Shown in pieces: positions 1-12,200 of a stretch of 64,000 nt of DNA. The position numbers and the translations under genes were made by a program. The first letter of the stretch is position 1; every line of letters starts with the position of its first letter. Under the pieces are notes generated by a model. The model had not been told where the DNA came from and searched no databases. It saw only the letters and a program-made list of their open reading frames with translations. This DNA is from Georgenia subflava. GTDB lineage: Bacteria; Actinomycetota; Actinomycetes; Actinomycetales; Actinomycetaceae. The stretch lies in contig NZ_VUKD01000002.1 in assembly GCF_009193155.1 (NCBI RefSeq), positions 124,001 to 188,000 of the forward strand, read 5' to 3'.

Positions 1-2
1 AG

Positions 3-1691
3 GACATCCACCTGGCCAACGCCTCCGGCACCGGCAACAAGATCGTGCTCTTCGGCGCCCGCACCGGCGGCGACGGCATCGGCGGCGCGTCCATCCTGGC
101 GTCCGAGACCTTCGAGGGCGGCATGCCCGCCAAGCGGCCCAGCGTCCAGGTGGGCGACCCGTTCATGGAGAAGGTCCTCATCGAGTGCTGCCTCGACCTC
201 TTCGCCGCCGGCGTCGTCGAGGGCATCCAGGACCTCGGGGCCGCCGGCATCTCCTGCGCCACCTCCGAGCTGGCCTCCAACGGCGACGGCGGCATGCACG
301 TCGACCTGGAGAACGTCCTGCTGCGCGATCCCACCCTGACGGCCGGCGAGATCCTCATGAGCGAGTCGCAGGAGCGCATGATGGCCGTGGTGGCTCCCGA
401 CAAGCTCGAGGAGTTCCTCGCCATCACCCGCCGCTGGGACGTCGAGACGGCCGTGATCGGCGAGGTCACCGGCACCGGGCGCCTGACGATCGACCACCAC
501 GGCCACCGCATCGTCGACGTCGACCCGCGGACCGTCGCGCACGAGGGACCCGTCTACGACCGCCCGTACGCACGGCCCGCCTGGCAGGACGAGCTCAACG
601 ACGACGCCGCCTCCGCCCAGCACCTGCCGCGGCCGACGTCGGGCGAGGAGCTGCGCGCCCAGCTGCTGCGGCTGGTCGCCTCCCCGAACCTGGCCTCCAA
701 GGCCTGGGTCACCGACCAGTACGACAGGTACGTCCAGGGCAACACCGCCCTGGCACAGCCCGACGACGCCGGCGTGGTCCGCGTCGACGAGGAGAGCGGC
801 CTCGGGGTCGCGATGTCCACCGACGCCAACGGCCGCTTCACCAAGCTGGACCCGCGCACCGGGGCGCAGCAGGCGCTGGCCGAGGCCTACCGCAACGTCG
901 CCACGGTCGGTGCGCGGCCGCTGGCGGTGACGGACTGCCTCAACTTCGGCTCGCCCGAGGACCCGGACGCGATGTGGCAGCTCGTCGAGGCCATCACCGG
1001 CCTGGCCGACGCCTGCCAGGTGCTCGGCGTGCCGGTCACCGGCGGGAACGTCTCGCTGTACAACGGCACGGGCGAGCCCGGCCGGATCGACTCGTCGATC
1101 AACCCCACCCCCGTGGTGGGCGTCCTCGGTGTCCTCGACGACGTCTCCCGGGCCACGCCGTCGGGCTGGAGCGAGCCCGGCGCGAGCATCTTCCTGCTCG
1201 GCACCACGGCGCTGGAGCTGGACGGCTCGGCGTGGGCCGACGTCGTCCACGACCACCTCGGCGGCCGTCCGCCCGCCGTCGACCTGGCCGCCGAGCAGGC
1301 GCTGGCACAGGTGCTGGTCGGCGTCGCCGACGGCACCGCCCACGCCGCCCACGACCTCGCGACCGGCGGGCTCGCCCAGTCCCTGGTGGACGCCGCGCTG
1401 CGCTTCGGGGTCGGCGCGACGGTGGACCTGTCCGACGTGGCGGAGCGGGACGGGCTGGACCTCGCGACCCTGCTGTTCGCCGAGTCCGGGGCCCGTGCCC
1501 TGGTCGCGGTGCGCCCCGACCAGGAGGCTCGCCTCGTGGACCTGTGTGGCGAGCATCGCGTACCGTGCGCGAGGATCGGCACCACCGGTGGGGAGGAAGC
1601 GCCCGGCCTCACGATCGAGGGTGCCTTCTCCGTCGGACTGGACGAGCTGGGTCGGGCCTCCGCGGCCACCCTGCCGGAGTACTTCGGCTGA
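3..1691 (+). CDS. purL: Phosphoribosylformylglycinamidine synthase subunit PurL, 5' end missing
   Basis: The last 562 codons of PurL are present; the start lies before the window. PurL converts FGAR to FGAM with ATP and glutamine-derived ammonia in cytosolic de novo purine synthesis. Visible family marks are the glycine-rich ATP/phosphate loop ([10 protein letters not shown]), the second AIRS-like half with [12 protein letters not shown] and [10 protein letters not shown], and the terminal segment [16 protein letters not shown]. Bacterial small PurL proteins run about 740-770 residues, so roughly 180-200 residues are missing. Reading is open from base 3 in the same frame; GTG at 45 is an internal codon, not a start. 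purF and purM lie 17 kb downstream, so the purine genes here are scattered. Confidence 0.96.
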   Translation, partial: DIHLANASGTGNKIVLFGARTGGDGIGGASILASETFEGGMPAKRPSVQVGDPFMEKVLIECCLDLFAAGVVEGIQDLGAAGISCATSELASNGDGGMHVDLENVLLRDPTLTAGEILMSESQERMMAVVAPDKLEEFLAITRRWDVETAVIGEVTGTGRLTIDHHGHRIVDVDPRTVAHEGPVYDRPYARPAWQDELNDDAASAQHLPRPTSGEELRAQLLRLVASPNLASKAWVTDQYDRYVQGNTALAQPDDAGVVRVDEESGLGVAMSTDANGRFTKLDPRTGAQQALAEAYRNVATVGARPLAVTDCLNFGSPEDPDAMWQLVEAITGLADACQVLGVPVTGGNVSLYNGTGEPGRIDSSINPTPVVGVLGVLDDVSRATPSGWSEPGASIFLLGTTALELDGSAWADVVHDHLGGRPPAVDLAAEQALAQVLVGVADGTAHAAHDLATGGLAQSLVDAALRFGVGATVDLSDVAERDGLDLATLLFAESGARALVAVRPDQEARLVDLCGEHRVPCARIGTTGGEEAPGLTIEGAFSVGLDELGRASAATLPEYFG

Positions 1692-3874
<2,183 letters not shown>

Positions 3875-3891
3875 GCGCCTAACCTGGCGGT

Positions 3892-4191
3892 ATGCTCTTC
3901 GCCTTCTCCGTCGCCCCCACGACCGCCGACACCCCCGACGGCTCCGTCAGTGCCGCCGTCGCCGAGGCCGTGAAGATCGTGCGCGAGTCGGGGCTGCCGA
4001 ACGAGACCACCGCCATGTTCACCACCCTCGAGGGCGAGTGGGACGAGTGCATGGATGTGATCAAGCGGGCGACGGAGGCGGTGACGGCGACGAGCCCCCG
4101 GGTCAGCCTGGTGATCAAGGCCGACATCCGTCCGGGGTTCACCGGGCAGATCGCCGAGAAAGTCAGGCGGGTGGAGGACCACCTGGCGTAG
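3892..4191 (+). CDS. MTH1187-type thiamine-binding protein
   Basis: A 99-residue small alpha/beta protein of the MTH1187/YkoF-like thiamine-binding family (former DUF77). These proteins form ferredoxin-like folds and bind thiamine or hydroxymethylpyrimidine; no enzyme activity is established. Visible family features are FSVAPTT near the start, VKIVRESGLPNETTAMFTTLEGEWDE in shortened form around residues 26-50, and RVSLVIKADIRPG at about 70-82. Length is typical. ATG at 3892 follows cutC by 17 bases. The 3' end overlaps the convergent MFS exporter gene by 29 bases. Confidence 0.85.
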   Translation: MLFAFSVAPTTADTPDGSVSAAVAEAVKIVRESGLPNETTAMFTTLEGEWDECMDVIKRATEAVTATSPRVSLVIKADIRPGFTGQIAEKVRRVEDHLA

Positions 4192-5668
4192 CCGGCGAGC
4201 GTCCCTCCTGGCCGCGGCGACGGAGCGCGTCGACGATCCCGACGACGAGGGAGAGTCCGAGCAGTGCCAGGGTGACCCGCAGCGCCACGCTCAGCGCCGG
4301 CCCGTAGCCGTCGGCCAGGGCGTCGGGGCCGGCCCCGGCGGCGAGGTCGGCGAAGAAGACGGCGCTGATGACCGCCACCCCGAGGGACGCGCCGATCCGC
4401 TGCGTCGTCTGCAGGACGGCGCCCGCGGTGCCGCCGCGGGCCACGTCGACGTCGGCGAGGGTGAGCGTCTGGTTCGGGGAGATCACGACGCCGTTGCCGA
4501 GCCCGGCCAGCGCCAACCACCCCGCCATGCCCCACGCCGCGGCGGTCCCCTCGAACCTGCCGACAGTGATGTCGACCCCGATGATCCCGAGCGCCATCAC
4601 CAGGATCCCGGCGACGACGATCCACCGGCCGAACCGGGCCACGAGTGCTCCGCTGCGGGCGGAGGACACCGCGCCCAGGAGGGCGAACGGCGTCTGCACG
4701 AGCCCGGCCTCGAGCGGCGTCAGGCCGAGCCCGGTCTGCAGGTAGAGCGTCCCGACCAGGAAGATGCCGGTGAAACCGGCGAAGTACGCCGTGCCGAGCG
4801 CGGTCCCGAAGGTGAAGGACCGTGTGCGCAGGAGCGCCGCCGTCACGACCGTCGAGCGGCCGGCCCGTTCGGTGCGGCGCTCCCACCAGGCGAAGAGGGC
4901 GAGCAGCGCCGCGCCCGCGGCGATGAGCCACCACGGACCCCGGTCGGGATCCTCGGCACCGATGATGAAGGGCAGCATGAGGCACAGGGTGGTCGCCGCG
5001 ACGAGCGCCAGGCCCACGAGGTCGACGTCGAGCCGGCGGAGCAGGTCGAGGGTCGGCCGCGGGTGCGCCCTGGGGAGGTGGCGCAGCGCGAGGGGGACCA
5101 GGACGGCGCCGATCGGGACGTTGACGAGGAACACCGCCCGCCAGCCCTCGGCCTCGCCGAAGAGTCCGATGAGGACCCCGCCGAGCAGCGGGCCGGTGGC
5201 GGTGGAGACCCCGATCGTGGCCCCGTAGAGGCCGAACGCCCTGCCTCGCTCGGCGCCGCGGAAGAGCTGCTGGATGAGGCCGATCACCTGCGGGTTGAGC
5301 AGGCCGGCGGCGATGCCCTGGAGCAGTCGGGTGATGGCGAGCATCTCCGCGGAGGTGGCGAACCCGCAGGCCGCCGAGGCCACGACGAAGGCGGTCAGCC
5401 CGACGACGAAGACCTCGCGCCGGCCCATGAGGTCACCCAGCCTGCCCGCCGGTATGAGTGCGAGGCCGAACGCGAGGGTGTAGCCGGCGACGATCCACTG
5501 CAGCTCGCTCGGTCCGGCGTCGAGGGAGGCCTCGATCGGCGGCAGCGCGACGTTGACGATGGAGACGTCGAGCAGCGTCATGAACCCGGCACCCAGGCAG
5601 ATGGCGAAGGCCCGCCAGCGGGTGCGGTCGTCGTCGGTGGCGGCCGGTCCTGCCGCGCGGGTGCTCAC
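4163..5668 (-). CDS. MFS exporter, DHA2 (EmrB/QacA-like) family
   Basis: A 501-residue membrane transporter, probably a proton-driven drug or metabolite exporter. It has hydrophobic segments throughout, consistent with the 14-helix DHA2 layout. Helices 1-2 contain DVSIVNVALPPIEASL, the DHA2 motif D1, and the loop motif A GRLGDLMGRREVF is intact. The antiporter motif C region is visible as YGATIGVSTATGPLLGGVL. The start is GTG at 5668 (MSTRAAG). The last 29 coding bases overlap the convergent thiamine-binding gene. Substrate cannot be deduced; no regulator gene sits beside it. Confidence 0.9.
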   Translation of the reverse strand: MSTRAAGPAATDDDRTRWRAFAICLGAGFMTLLDVSIVNVALPPIEASLDAGPSELQWIVAGYTLAFGLALIPAGRLGDLMGRREVFVVGLTAFVVASAACGFATSAEMLAITRLLQGIAAGLLNPQVIGLIQQLFRGAERGRAFGLYGATIGVSTATGPLLGGVLIGLFGEAEGWRAVFLVNVPIGAVLVPLALRHLPRAHPRPTLDLLRRLDVDLVGLALVAATTLCLMLPFIIGAEDPDRGPWWLIAAGAALLALFAWWERRTERAGRSTVVTAALLRTRSFTFGTALGTAYFAGFTGIFLVGTLYLQTGLGLTPLEAGLVQTPFALLGAVSSARSGALVARFGRWIVVAGILVMALGIIGVDITVGRFEGTAAAWGMAGWLALAGLGNGVVISPNQTLTLADVDVARGGTAGAVLQTTQRIGASLGVAVISAVFFADLAAGAGPDALADGYGPALSVALRVTLALLGLSLVVGIVDALRRRGQEGRSPATPGGPPPA

Positions 5669-5832
5669 CGCACAGGTCTAGCAGGCGGCGGAGAGAACCG
5701 AAACGTGGGCCCGACGACGGCGAGCCGTCTCGTCCCCGGGGGCTCCGGCCGTACTTGGCAGCGAGAGGCTCGGGTTCTCTGACGACCGCCGGGAGAACAC
5801 TCGGAGAACTCTTGGATCGGCAGACCGAAAGC

Positions 5833-5848
5833 GGTGACCGGTGTCACA
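5833..5848 (+). promoter_or_regulatory. Putative CRP/GlxR-type site
   Basis: GGTGACCGGTGTCACA fits the CRP/GlxR pattern TGTGA-N6-TCACA with one mismatch, and its core GTGAC/GTCAC arms are a perfect inverted repeat. It lies 57 bases before the start of the secreted 5'-nucleotidase gene, just upstream of a TAGGGT-like -10 element. A cAMP-responsive regulator could bind here; this is inference from motif only. Confidence 0.4.
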
Positions 5849-5904
5849 GCGCTCCACTAGGGTCCGAGACGCCACTGTCCCTCTGAGCATCGGGGTATCC
5901 CACA

Positions 5905-8652
5905 ATGACTCATGCGAGTACGCGTCCACACGGACGCAGTTTCGTACGGCCAGCAGCGACGATCAGCGTCGCCTCGCTGGCCGCTCTTGGTCTCACAGTT
6001 CTACCGGCGGGCGCCGTGTCGACACAGGCGTTGTCCGTGACCGTCGATGTCCTGGCGTTCAACGACTTCCACGGTCGACTCGAGGCGAACCAGGAGTCGG
6101 CCGGTGCCGCGGTGATGGCCGGCGCGGCAGACGAGTTCCGCGCCGCGAATGCGGACACCGTGCTCGTCTCCGCCGGTGACAACATCGGCGCATCGACGTT
6201 CACCTCGTTCGTGCAGGACGACGAGCCGACCCTCGCTGCGTTGAACGAGATGGGCCTGTTCGCCTCCGCCGTCGGCAACCACGAGTTCGACCAGGGTGCC
6301 GACGACCTCACGGGGCGGGTGAGCGCCTCTGCGGACTTCCCCTACCTCGCCGCCAACGTGACCGGTGAGGCCGATCCGGCGCTGCCGAACGTCGACGAGT
6401 ACGCCATCTACACCGCGCAAGAGGGGACCGCGAACGAAGTCACGATCGGGTTCGTCGGCGTGGTGACGCCGGAGGTGCCATCTCTGGTGACGCCGGCGGG
6501 GATCGAAGGGCTCGAGTTCGGCAACATGTCCGAGGCCGCCAACCGGGTGGCCGAGCAGCTCTCCGACGACGATGACGCGAACGGCGAGGCCGACGTCGTC
6601 GTGATCCTCGCCCACGACGGCGCCGCGAGCCCCGAGCTGGCGGCCGCCACGGGGGACACCGCTTTCGGTGAGCTCGTCAACCAGGCGAGCGACAACATCG
6701 ACGCGATCGTCTCTGGGCACACTCACGTGCTGTACGACCACGACATCGACGGGCTGAAGGTCACCCAGGCGAGCCAGTACGGCGAGTACCTCACGAACCT
6801 CCAGTTCACGGTGGACCCCGTCTCGGGTGACGTGATCGCGTCGACCGTCGAGCAGGTCGACCTGGTGGACAGCAGCACCGAGGACGAGGAAGGCGAGACG
6901 CTCTACGTCGCGAACTACCCGGCAGACCCCGAGGTCGAGACGATCGTGACTGACGCCGTCGCGGTGGCCGAGGAGCGGGGGGCCGAGGTCCTCGGCGAGA
7001 TCACGGCCGACTTCAACCGCGCTCGTCAGACGAACGGGTCGGAGAACCGCGGTGGCGAGTCGACACTGGGCAACTTCGTCGCGGACGTGCACCTGTGGGC
7101 GACGCAGGAGCTCGGTGCCCAGATCGCGTTCATGAACCCCGGGGGTCTTCGGGCAGACCTGACGTACGCCGGCGAGGAGGGCTCCGACACCAACATCGAT
7201 GGCGTCGTGACCTTCGCAGAGGCCGCGGCGATCCAGCCCTTCGCCAACACGCTGGTCACCAAGGATCTGACCGGTGCCCAGATCATGCAGGTGCTCGAGG
7301 AGCAGTGGCAGCCCGCCGGTGCCTCACGGCCCTTCCTCAAGCTGGGCGTCTCCGAGGGCTTCGAGTACCTCTACGACCCGACGGCGCCGGCCGGCGAGCG
7401 GATCATCGGTGCGACGCTGGACGGCGAGCCGCTCGACCCCGCCGCAACCTACAAGGTGGTCATGAACTCCTTCCTCGCCTCCGGCGGGGACAACTTCACC
7501 ACCTTCGCGGAGGGCACGAACGCCGCGGACTCCGGCCGCGTCGACCTGCAGGCGATGGTCGACTACCTCGGCCAGGAGGACGCGGAGCCCTCGAGCCCCG
7601 ACCTCGCCCAGCGCGCCGTCGGCATCACCGCCGACGGTGAGCTCGTCGCCGGTACCGAGGTCACCTTCGACCTGTCCTCCCTCGACTTCAGCACCAACGA
7701 GACCGACGCCACCGAGGTGACGCTCTCGCTCGGCGGCGAGGAGCTCGGGTCGGACGAGGTAGACCCGGCGATCGTCGACACGACCGACGAGGTCGGTCGC
7801 GCGTCGATCACGGCGACCATCCCCGGGCTCTCTGCCGGTCTCCACGACCTGACGGTCACCACGGACGTCGGCACCGAGATCACCTACCCGGTCGAGGTGA
7901 CCGAGGCCACCGAGCCCGAGGAGCCGGAGGAGCCCGGTGAGCCGGAGGAGCCGGGCGAGCCGTCCGACGCCAAGTTCGGGTTCTTCCTCAACGACGCGTG
8001 GGACACCACGGCGAACCACGTGTTCATGTACGGCCGGTTCGCCGACGAGGTCCTGATCGGTGACTGGGACGGTGACGGCACCGACTCCATCACGGTCCGT
8101 CGGGGGAACGTCTTCTACGTCTCCAACGAGCCGCGTGGTGGGGAGGCCGAGCACGTCTTCGTCTACGGCCGCCCCGGTGACACGGTCCTGGTCGGTGACT
8201 GGGACGGCGACGGCATCGACACCCTCGCGGTTCGGCGCGGCGCCGAGTACCACGTGAAGAACAACCTCGCCGGCGGCCCCGCCGACCAGGTCGTGGTCTA
8301 CGGCCGCTCCGGTGACCAGGTCGTCGTCGGCGACTGGGACGGCGACGAGCTGGACACCTTCGCCGTACGGCGAGGTGCCCAGTACTTCGTCAAGAACACC
8401 ATCGCCGCCGGCGAGGCGGACCAGGTCGTCGTGTACGGCCGGGCCGGGGACATCACCCTGGCCGGTGACTGGGACGGCGACGGTGACGACACCTTCGCGG
8501 TGCGTCGTGGTGCGACGTACTACGTGAAGAACACCATCGCCGCCGGCCAGGCCGACATCGTCCTGGTCTACGGCCGCGCGGGCGACGAGGTCTACGTCGG
8601 TGACTGGAACGGTGACGGCGAGGACACCCTCGGCGTCCGCCGCGCACCCTGA
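5905..8652 (+). CDS. Secreted 5'-nucleotidase/metallophosphatase with C-terminal repeat domain
   Basis: A 915-residue exported enzyme likely to dephosphorylate extracellular nucleotides. Residues 1-40 form a signal peptide (basic start, hydrophobic core, cleavage near AGAVS). The metallophosphatase domain shows all metal motifs: LAFNDFHGR, SAGDNIGAS, AVGNHEFDQG, ILAHDG and VSGHTHVLYD. The 5'-nucleotidase C-terminal domain follows (NRGGESTLGNFVADV; FMNPGGLRADL; NSFLASGGDNF). Next come an Ig-like stretch and a Pro/Glu linker of EEPEEPGEP repeats near residues 670-690, then five 45-residue repeats to the very end. There is no LPxTG sorting signal. The start is ATG 5905, with only a weak ribosome site. 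It is monocistronic: a terminator hairpin follows at 8688. Confidence 0.93.
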   Translation: MTHASTRPHGRSFVRPAATISVASLAALGLTVLPAGAVSTQALSVTVDVLAFNDFHGRLEANQESAGAAVMAGAADEFRAANADTVLVSAGDNIGASTFTSFVQDDEPTLAALNEMGLFASAVGNHEFDQGADDLTGRVSASADFPYLAANVTGEADPALPNVDEYAIYTAQEGTANEVTIGFVGVVTPEVPSLVTPAGIEGLEFGNMSEAANRVAEQLSDDDDANGEADVVVILAHDGAASPELAAATGDTAFGELVNQASDNIDAIVSGHTHVLYDHDIDGLKVTQASQYGEYLTNLQFTVDPVSGDVIASTVEQVDLVDSSTEDEEGETLYVANYPADPEVETIVTDAVAVAEERGAEVLGEITADFNRARQTNGSENRGGESTLGNFVADVHLWATQELGAQIAFMNPGGLRADLTYAGEEGSDTNIDGVVTFAEAAAIQPFANTLVTKDLTGAQIMQVLEEQWQPAGASRPFLKLGVSEGFEYLYDPTAPAGERIIGATLDGEPLDPAATYKVVMNSFLASGGDNFTTFAEGTNAADSGRVDLQAMVDYLGQEDAEPSSPDLAQRAVGITADGELVAGTEVTFDLSSLDFSTNETDATEVTLSLGGEELGSDEVDPAIVDTTDEVGRASITATIPGLSAGLHDLTVTTDVGTEITYPVEVTEATEPEEPEEPGEPEEPGEPSDAKFGFFLNDAWDTTANHVFMYGRFADEVLIGDWDGDGTDSITVRRGNVFYVSNEPRGGEAEHVFVYGRPGDTVLVGDWDGDGIDTLAVRRGAEYHVKNNLAGGPADQVVVYGRSGDQVVVGDWDGDELDTFAVRRGAQYFVKNTIAAGEADQVVVYGRAGDITLAGDWDGDGDDTFAVRRGATYYVKNTIAAGQADIVLVYGRAGDEVYVGDWNGDGEDTLGVRRAP
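7975..8649 (+). repeat. Five-unit DWDGDG repeat domain, copy 1
   Basis: Five in-frame units of 45 codons encode the C-terminal 225 residues of the 5'-nucleotidase. Each unit has the pattern [36 protein letters not shown]. The DWDGDG loop is a DxDxDG calcium-loop type. The domain differs from copy 2 at only 5 of 225 residues by my count. It resembles FG-GAP/VCBS-like propeller repeats, but no blade count is proven. Confidence 0.9.
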
Positions 8653-8687
8653 TCCGAGACCGCACAGCACAACCTGGCAGTAGCAGC

Positions 8688-8722
8688 GAGGCCCGCACCC
8701 GAATCACCGGGGTGCGGGCCTC
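8688..8722 (+). terminator. Terminator hairpin after the nucleotidase gene
   Basis: A perfect 13-bp stem (GAGGCCCGCACCC / GGGTGCGGGCCTC) with a 9-base loop, 36 bases after the stop codon. There is no T-run, as is common in high-GC actinobacteria. Confidence 0.75.
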
Positions 8723-9151
8723 GCCGCGTCGGGAGGGCGTCGCCGAGGACGACTCGAACCCATGGTCGCCACCCCGCACCGCACCTGCTTCTCGCTCTTC
8801 TCGTCCGTTGCCTTGCCGACATCGGCCGAGTGAGTATGCTCGCGATCGTTACCAAGGGTGGTAACTGACGTCGCTCGTAGGGGCTCGGGCGTTCCTACGA
8901 AGTCACCGGGGCACGGCAGATGTGTCCTGGCTGGTTCGAGCGGTCACCCTCCGGCCGCCTGGACATCACCGAGGGACACCCGGCACGGGCGCCGCCCCGG
9001 TATACCAGGCCGCGCCGCACTGCTCCGGGGAGAGCGACGTCCGCCGATCTCCACATCGCATACCGCTCGTCGACGGCGGACCGCCGGGTTCACAGGCGCA
9101 TTCCGTCCTCACGTCGGCAAGGCACACATCCTGCAAGACCCTCAGCTGGGA
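8723..9151. other. Long non-coding region before the first GH3 gene
   Basis: About 430 bases with no convincing gene. Frames stay open because of high GC, but the translations are Arg/Pro-rich and unlike proteins. The only clear structure is the inverted repeat at 8848-8865. It presumably holds the promoter of the GH3 gene, leaving an unusually long leader if transcription begins near that repeat. Confidence 0.6.
8848..8865 (+). promoter_or_regulatory. Inverted repeat GTTACC-N6-GGTAAC, putative operator
   Basis: Perfect 6-bp arms with a 6-base spacer, an 18-bp symmetric site of the size bound by dimeric repressors. It lies about 370 bases before the first GH3 start and is not repeated before the second GH3 gene. 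It does not match the CebR cellulose-operator consensus I know. Binding protein unknown. Confidence 0.4.
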
Positions 9152-9237
9152 GGGAGGCCACGGCACCTGTTCCGCTCCGATTCCGCCTGTGGGCGCCTGG
9201 TCCGCGCTCGAATCACCCAGAACCTGGAGAGTCAACG
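9152..9237 (+). repeat. Duplicated leader, copy 1
   Basis: This leader begins GGGAGGCCACGGCACC, contains GCGCCTGGTCCGCGCTCGA and ends AACCTGGAGAGTCAACG just before the first GH3 start. A matching version lies before the second GH3 gene at 12737-12811. It includes the GGAGAG ribosome site at 9226-9231. Confidence 0.8.
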
Positions 9238-12200
9238 ATGACTAGACACCGTGGCCTCGTGCGAAGAGCGATCTATTCCGCACTCGGCGTCACCCTCTTC
9301 GCGGGGCTCATGGTCCCGCCCGCATCCGCTCAGGAAGACATGCCCTGGATGGACACCTCTCTCCCACCGGAAGAACGCGCCACGCTGCTCATCCAGGCGA
9401 TGACCGAAGAGGAGAAGATCGAACAGATCGCGATGGAGCTCGACAACGCCGGACCGACCAACGACAACGAGAATCCTCCACCGGACGGCAACGAGGATCT
9501 GCCGGGCTGCGAGTGGTACGACGTCGGCCGCCACCTCGAAGGCATGCTCGAGAAGGGCATCCCCAGCATCCGCATGATCAACGGACCGTCCGGCGTCGGA
9601 GGTGGCGACTGCCGAGACGACCCGTCGGCGACCGGCCTCCCGTCCGGCATCGGCGTAGCGGCGTCGTTCGACCGCAATCTCGCCTACGAGTGGGGTGACA
9701 TGGCCGGCGCGGAGGTTCGCGCGAACGGGCACGCGGTCTTCCTCGCACCTGGCGTGAACCTCGGCCGTGTCGCACAGGCGGGCCGGAACTTCGAGTACTT
9801 CGGCGAAGACCCGTACCTGTCCGGTGTCATGGGCGTGGAGCAGATCCTGGCCATCCAGTCCAACGATGTACACGCGAACGTCAAGCACTACGCCTTCAAC
9901 GAGCAGGAGACGAACCGGCGGTCGATGAACACCATCATCCCGCCCCGTGCCGCGCACGAGCTCTACCTGCTGCCCTTCGAGATGGCGGCCAAGGACGGCG
10001 ACGTCGCATCGATGATGTGCTCGTTCCCGCGCATCTACGGCGTCTACGCCTGTGAGAACCCGGAGCTGCTCACCGATGTCGCACGCGAGCGCTGGGACTG
10101 GCACGGCTACATCCTCAGCGACCGTCGCGCCACCCTGAGCACGATCGACTCGATCGACGCGGGATTCGACCTCGAGTTCCCCCGCCGGGTCTACTTCTCC
10201 GAGGAGCGCATCCGGGGCGCACTGGCCGGGGATCTCGGACCGACGGACGACGGGGAGAACGAGCTCCCGGCGGAGGAAGGCGAGATCACCTGGGAGCAGA
10301 TCGAGACGATGCTCCACCGGCGTTTCACCCAGATGTTCAAGTTCGGTCTGGTCGACAACCCGGTCACCGGGTTCATGGAGGAGGACGCGAAGGAAGACCT
10401 GCTCGCGGACCACAACGACCGAGCCCTCGCCATGGCCGAGGACAGCATGGTGCTCATGAAGAACGACGACGGCACCCTCCCGCTCGACGCGGGTGCGCTC
10501 GACTCGGTCGCAGTGATCGGTGCGCGCTACTTCGCCGAAGACGCGAAGTTCGGCCCGAACTCGCCGAACCTCGACTCGACCGTCAATGCGCCGGACGAGT
10601 ACATCGTCGGTGGTGTCGAAGGCATCGAGAACACGCTCGAGGACCTCGGCTCCGACACGGAGGTGGTGCCGTACTTCATCGACGCCGGCGAGGACAGCGA
10701 GGACTACACGACGGCCATCGAAGCCGCCGACGACCACGACGCCGCGATCATCATGGTCGGTGACCTCTCCGTCGAGGGCTCGGACCGCAGCACCCTGCGC
10801 CTGCCTGGTCCCGACGACGTTGTGGACCCGGACGAGGAGGGGTACATCAACTTCGACCAGGAGCAGCTCATCCGCGACGTGGCCGCCGTGAACCCGAACA
10901 CGGTCGTCGTGCTGAAGAACGGCGGCCCGGTCCTCACGGGCTGGCGCGACCAGGTCCCGGCGATCCTCGAGGCCTGGTACCCGGGCCAGACGGACGGCGA
11001 CGCCGTGGCCAACGTGCTCTTCGGCGTCGTCAATCCCTCTGGCAAGCTCCCGATGACCTTCCCGATCACCGAGCGGGAGGCCGCCTTCGCCACGGAGTCG
11101 CAGTTCCCGGGGATCCCGACGGACGCGTTCGAACCACAGCCTGGCGACCCGGAGTTCGGCACCGAGACGGACGAAGTGCTCGAGTCCACGTACTCCGAGG
11201 ATCTCGAGATGGGATACCGCTGGTACGAGGCGCACAACATCGCGCCGGCCTTCGCCTTCGGGCACGGCCTGTCCTACACGACGTTCGACTACAGCGACCT
11301 GAACGTCATGCGACTAACGGGCAGCTCCGGTGAGCCGGCGCTGCGAGTCAACTTCACCGTCACCAACACCGGTGACGTCCGCGGTGCCGAGGCGCCGCAG
11401 GTCTACCTGACGCTGCCCGACGAGGCGGACGAGCCGTCCAAGCGGCTGGTGCAGTTCGACAAGGTCGATCTCCAGCCGGGGGCGAGCGAACGCGTCTCGT
11501 TGGTCATCGACTCCGGTGCCTCCAACCACCCGTTCTCCTACTTCGTCCCCGAGCCCAACGGGACCTGGGCGGACGGCGAGTGGGCCACGCCCGACGGTCC
11601 GTTCACGGTCCACGTGGGTACCTCGTCCGCCGACACGGCGCTGGAGGAGGCCGGCCTCACGCTGACCGCACCTCCGGAGCTCCAGCCGGTCACGCCCGCT
11701 CCGGTCACGTTCTCCGACACCAACAGCACCTACACGGTGCCGAGCACACCCGGGGTCGAGTACGTCGTCGGCGGTCAGGTGGTCGCGGCGGGAACGCACA
11801 CCGGGAGCGGCATGGTGACGGTCATGGCGCGAGCGCTCGATGGCTTCGTCCTGGCCCCGGGGGCGACGGCGGAGTGGTCGCACACCTTCACCGCGCCGAC
11901 CGGGCAGTTCGGGTTCTTCCTGAACGATGCGTGGGACACGACGGCGAACCATGTGTTCATGTACGGCCGGTTCGCTGACGAGGTCCTGATCGGTGACTGG
12001 GACGGTGACGGCACGGACTCGATCACGGTCCGTCGTGGGAACGTCTTCTACGTCAACAACGCCCCGCGTGGTGGTGAGGCGGAGCATGTCTTCGTCTACG
12101 GCCGGCCCGGGGACACGGTCCTGGTCGGTGACTGGGACGGTGACGGCGTCGACACCCTCGCGGTGCGGCGCGGCGCCGAGTACCACGTGAAGAACAACCT

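Noticed and set aside
7975-8649. Possible CRISPR-like array because of regular repeats
   Set aside because: Units are 135 bp, in frame and directly coding for a repeat domain; there are no spacers or cas genes.
8920-9237. In-frame upstream extension of the first GH3 protein
   Set aside because: The added 106 residues are Arg/Pro-rich without conserved features; ATG 9238 has a ribosome site and a proper signal peptide after it.
9232-11265. A 677-codon open frame on the minus strand over the first GH3 gene
   Set aside because: High GC keeps the antisense frame open. The translation is Val/Arg/Asp-rich without signal, domain or ribosome site, while the plus strand encodes a clear GH3 enzyme.
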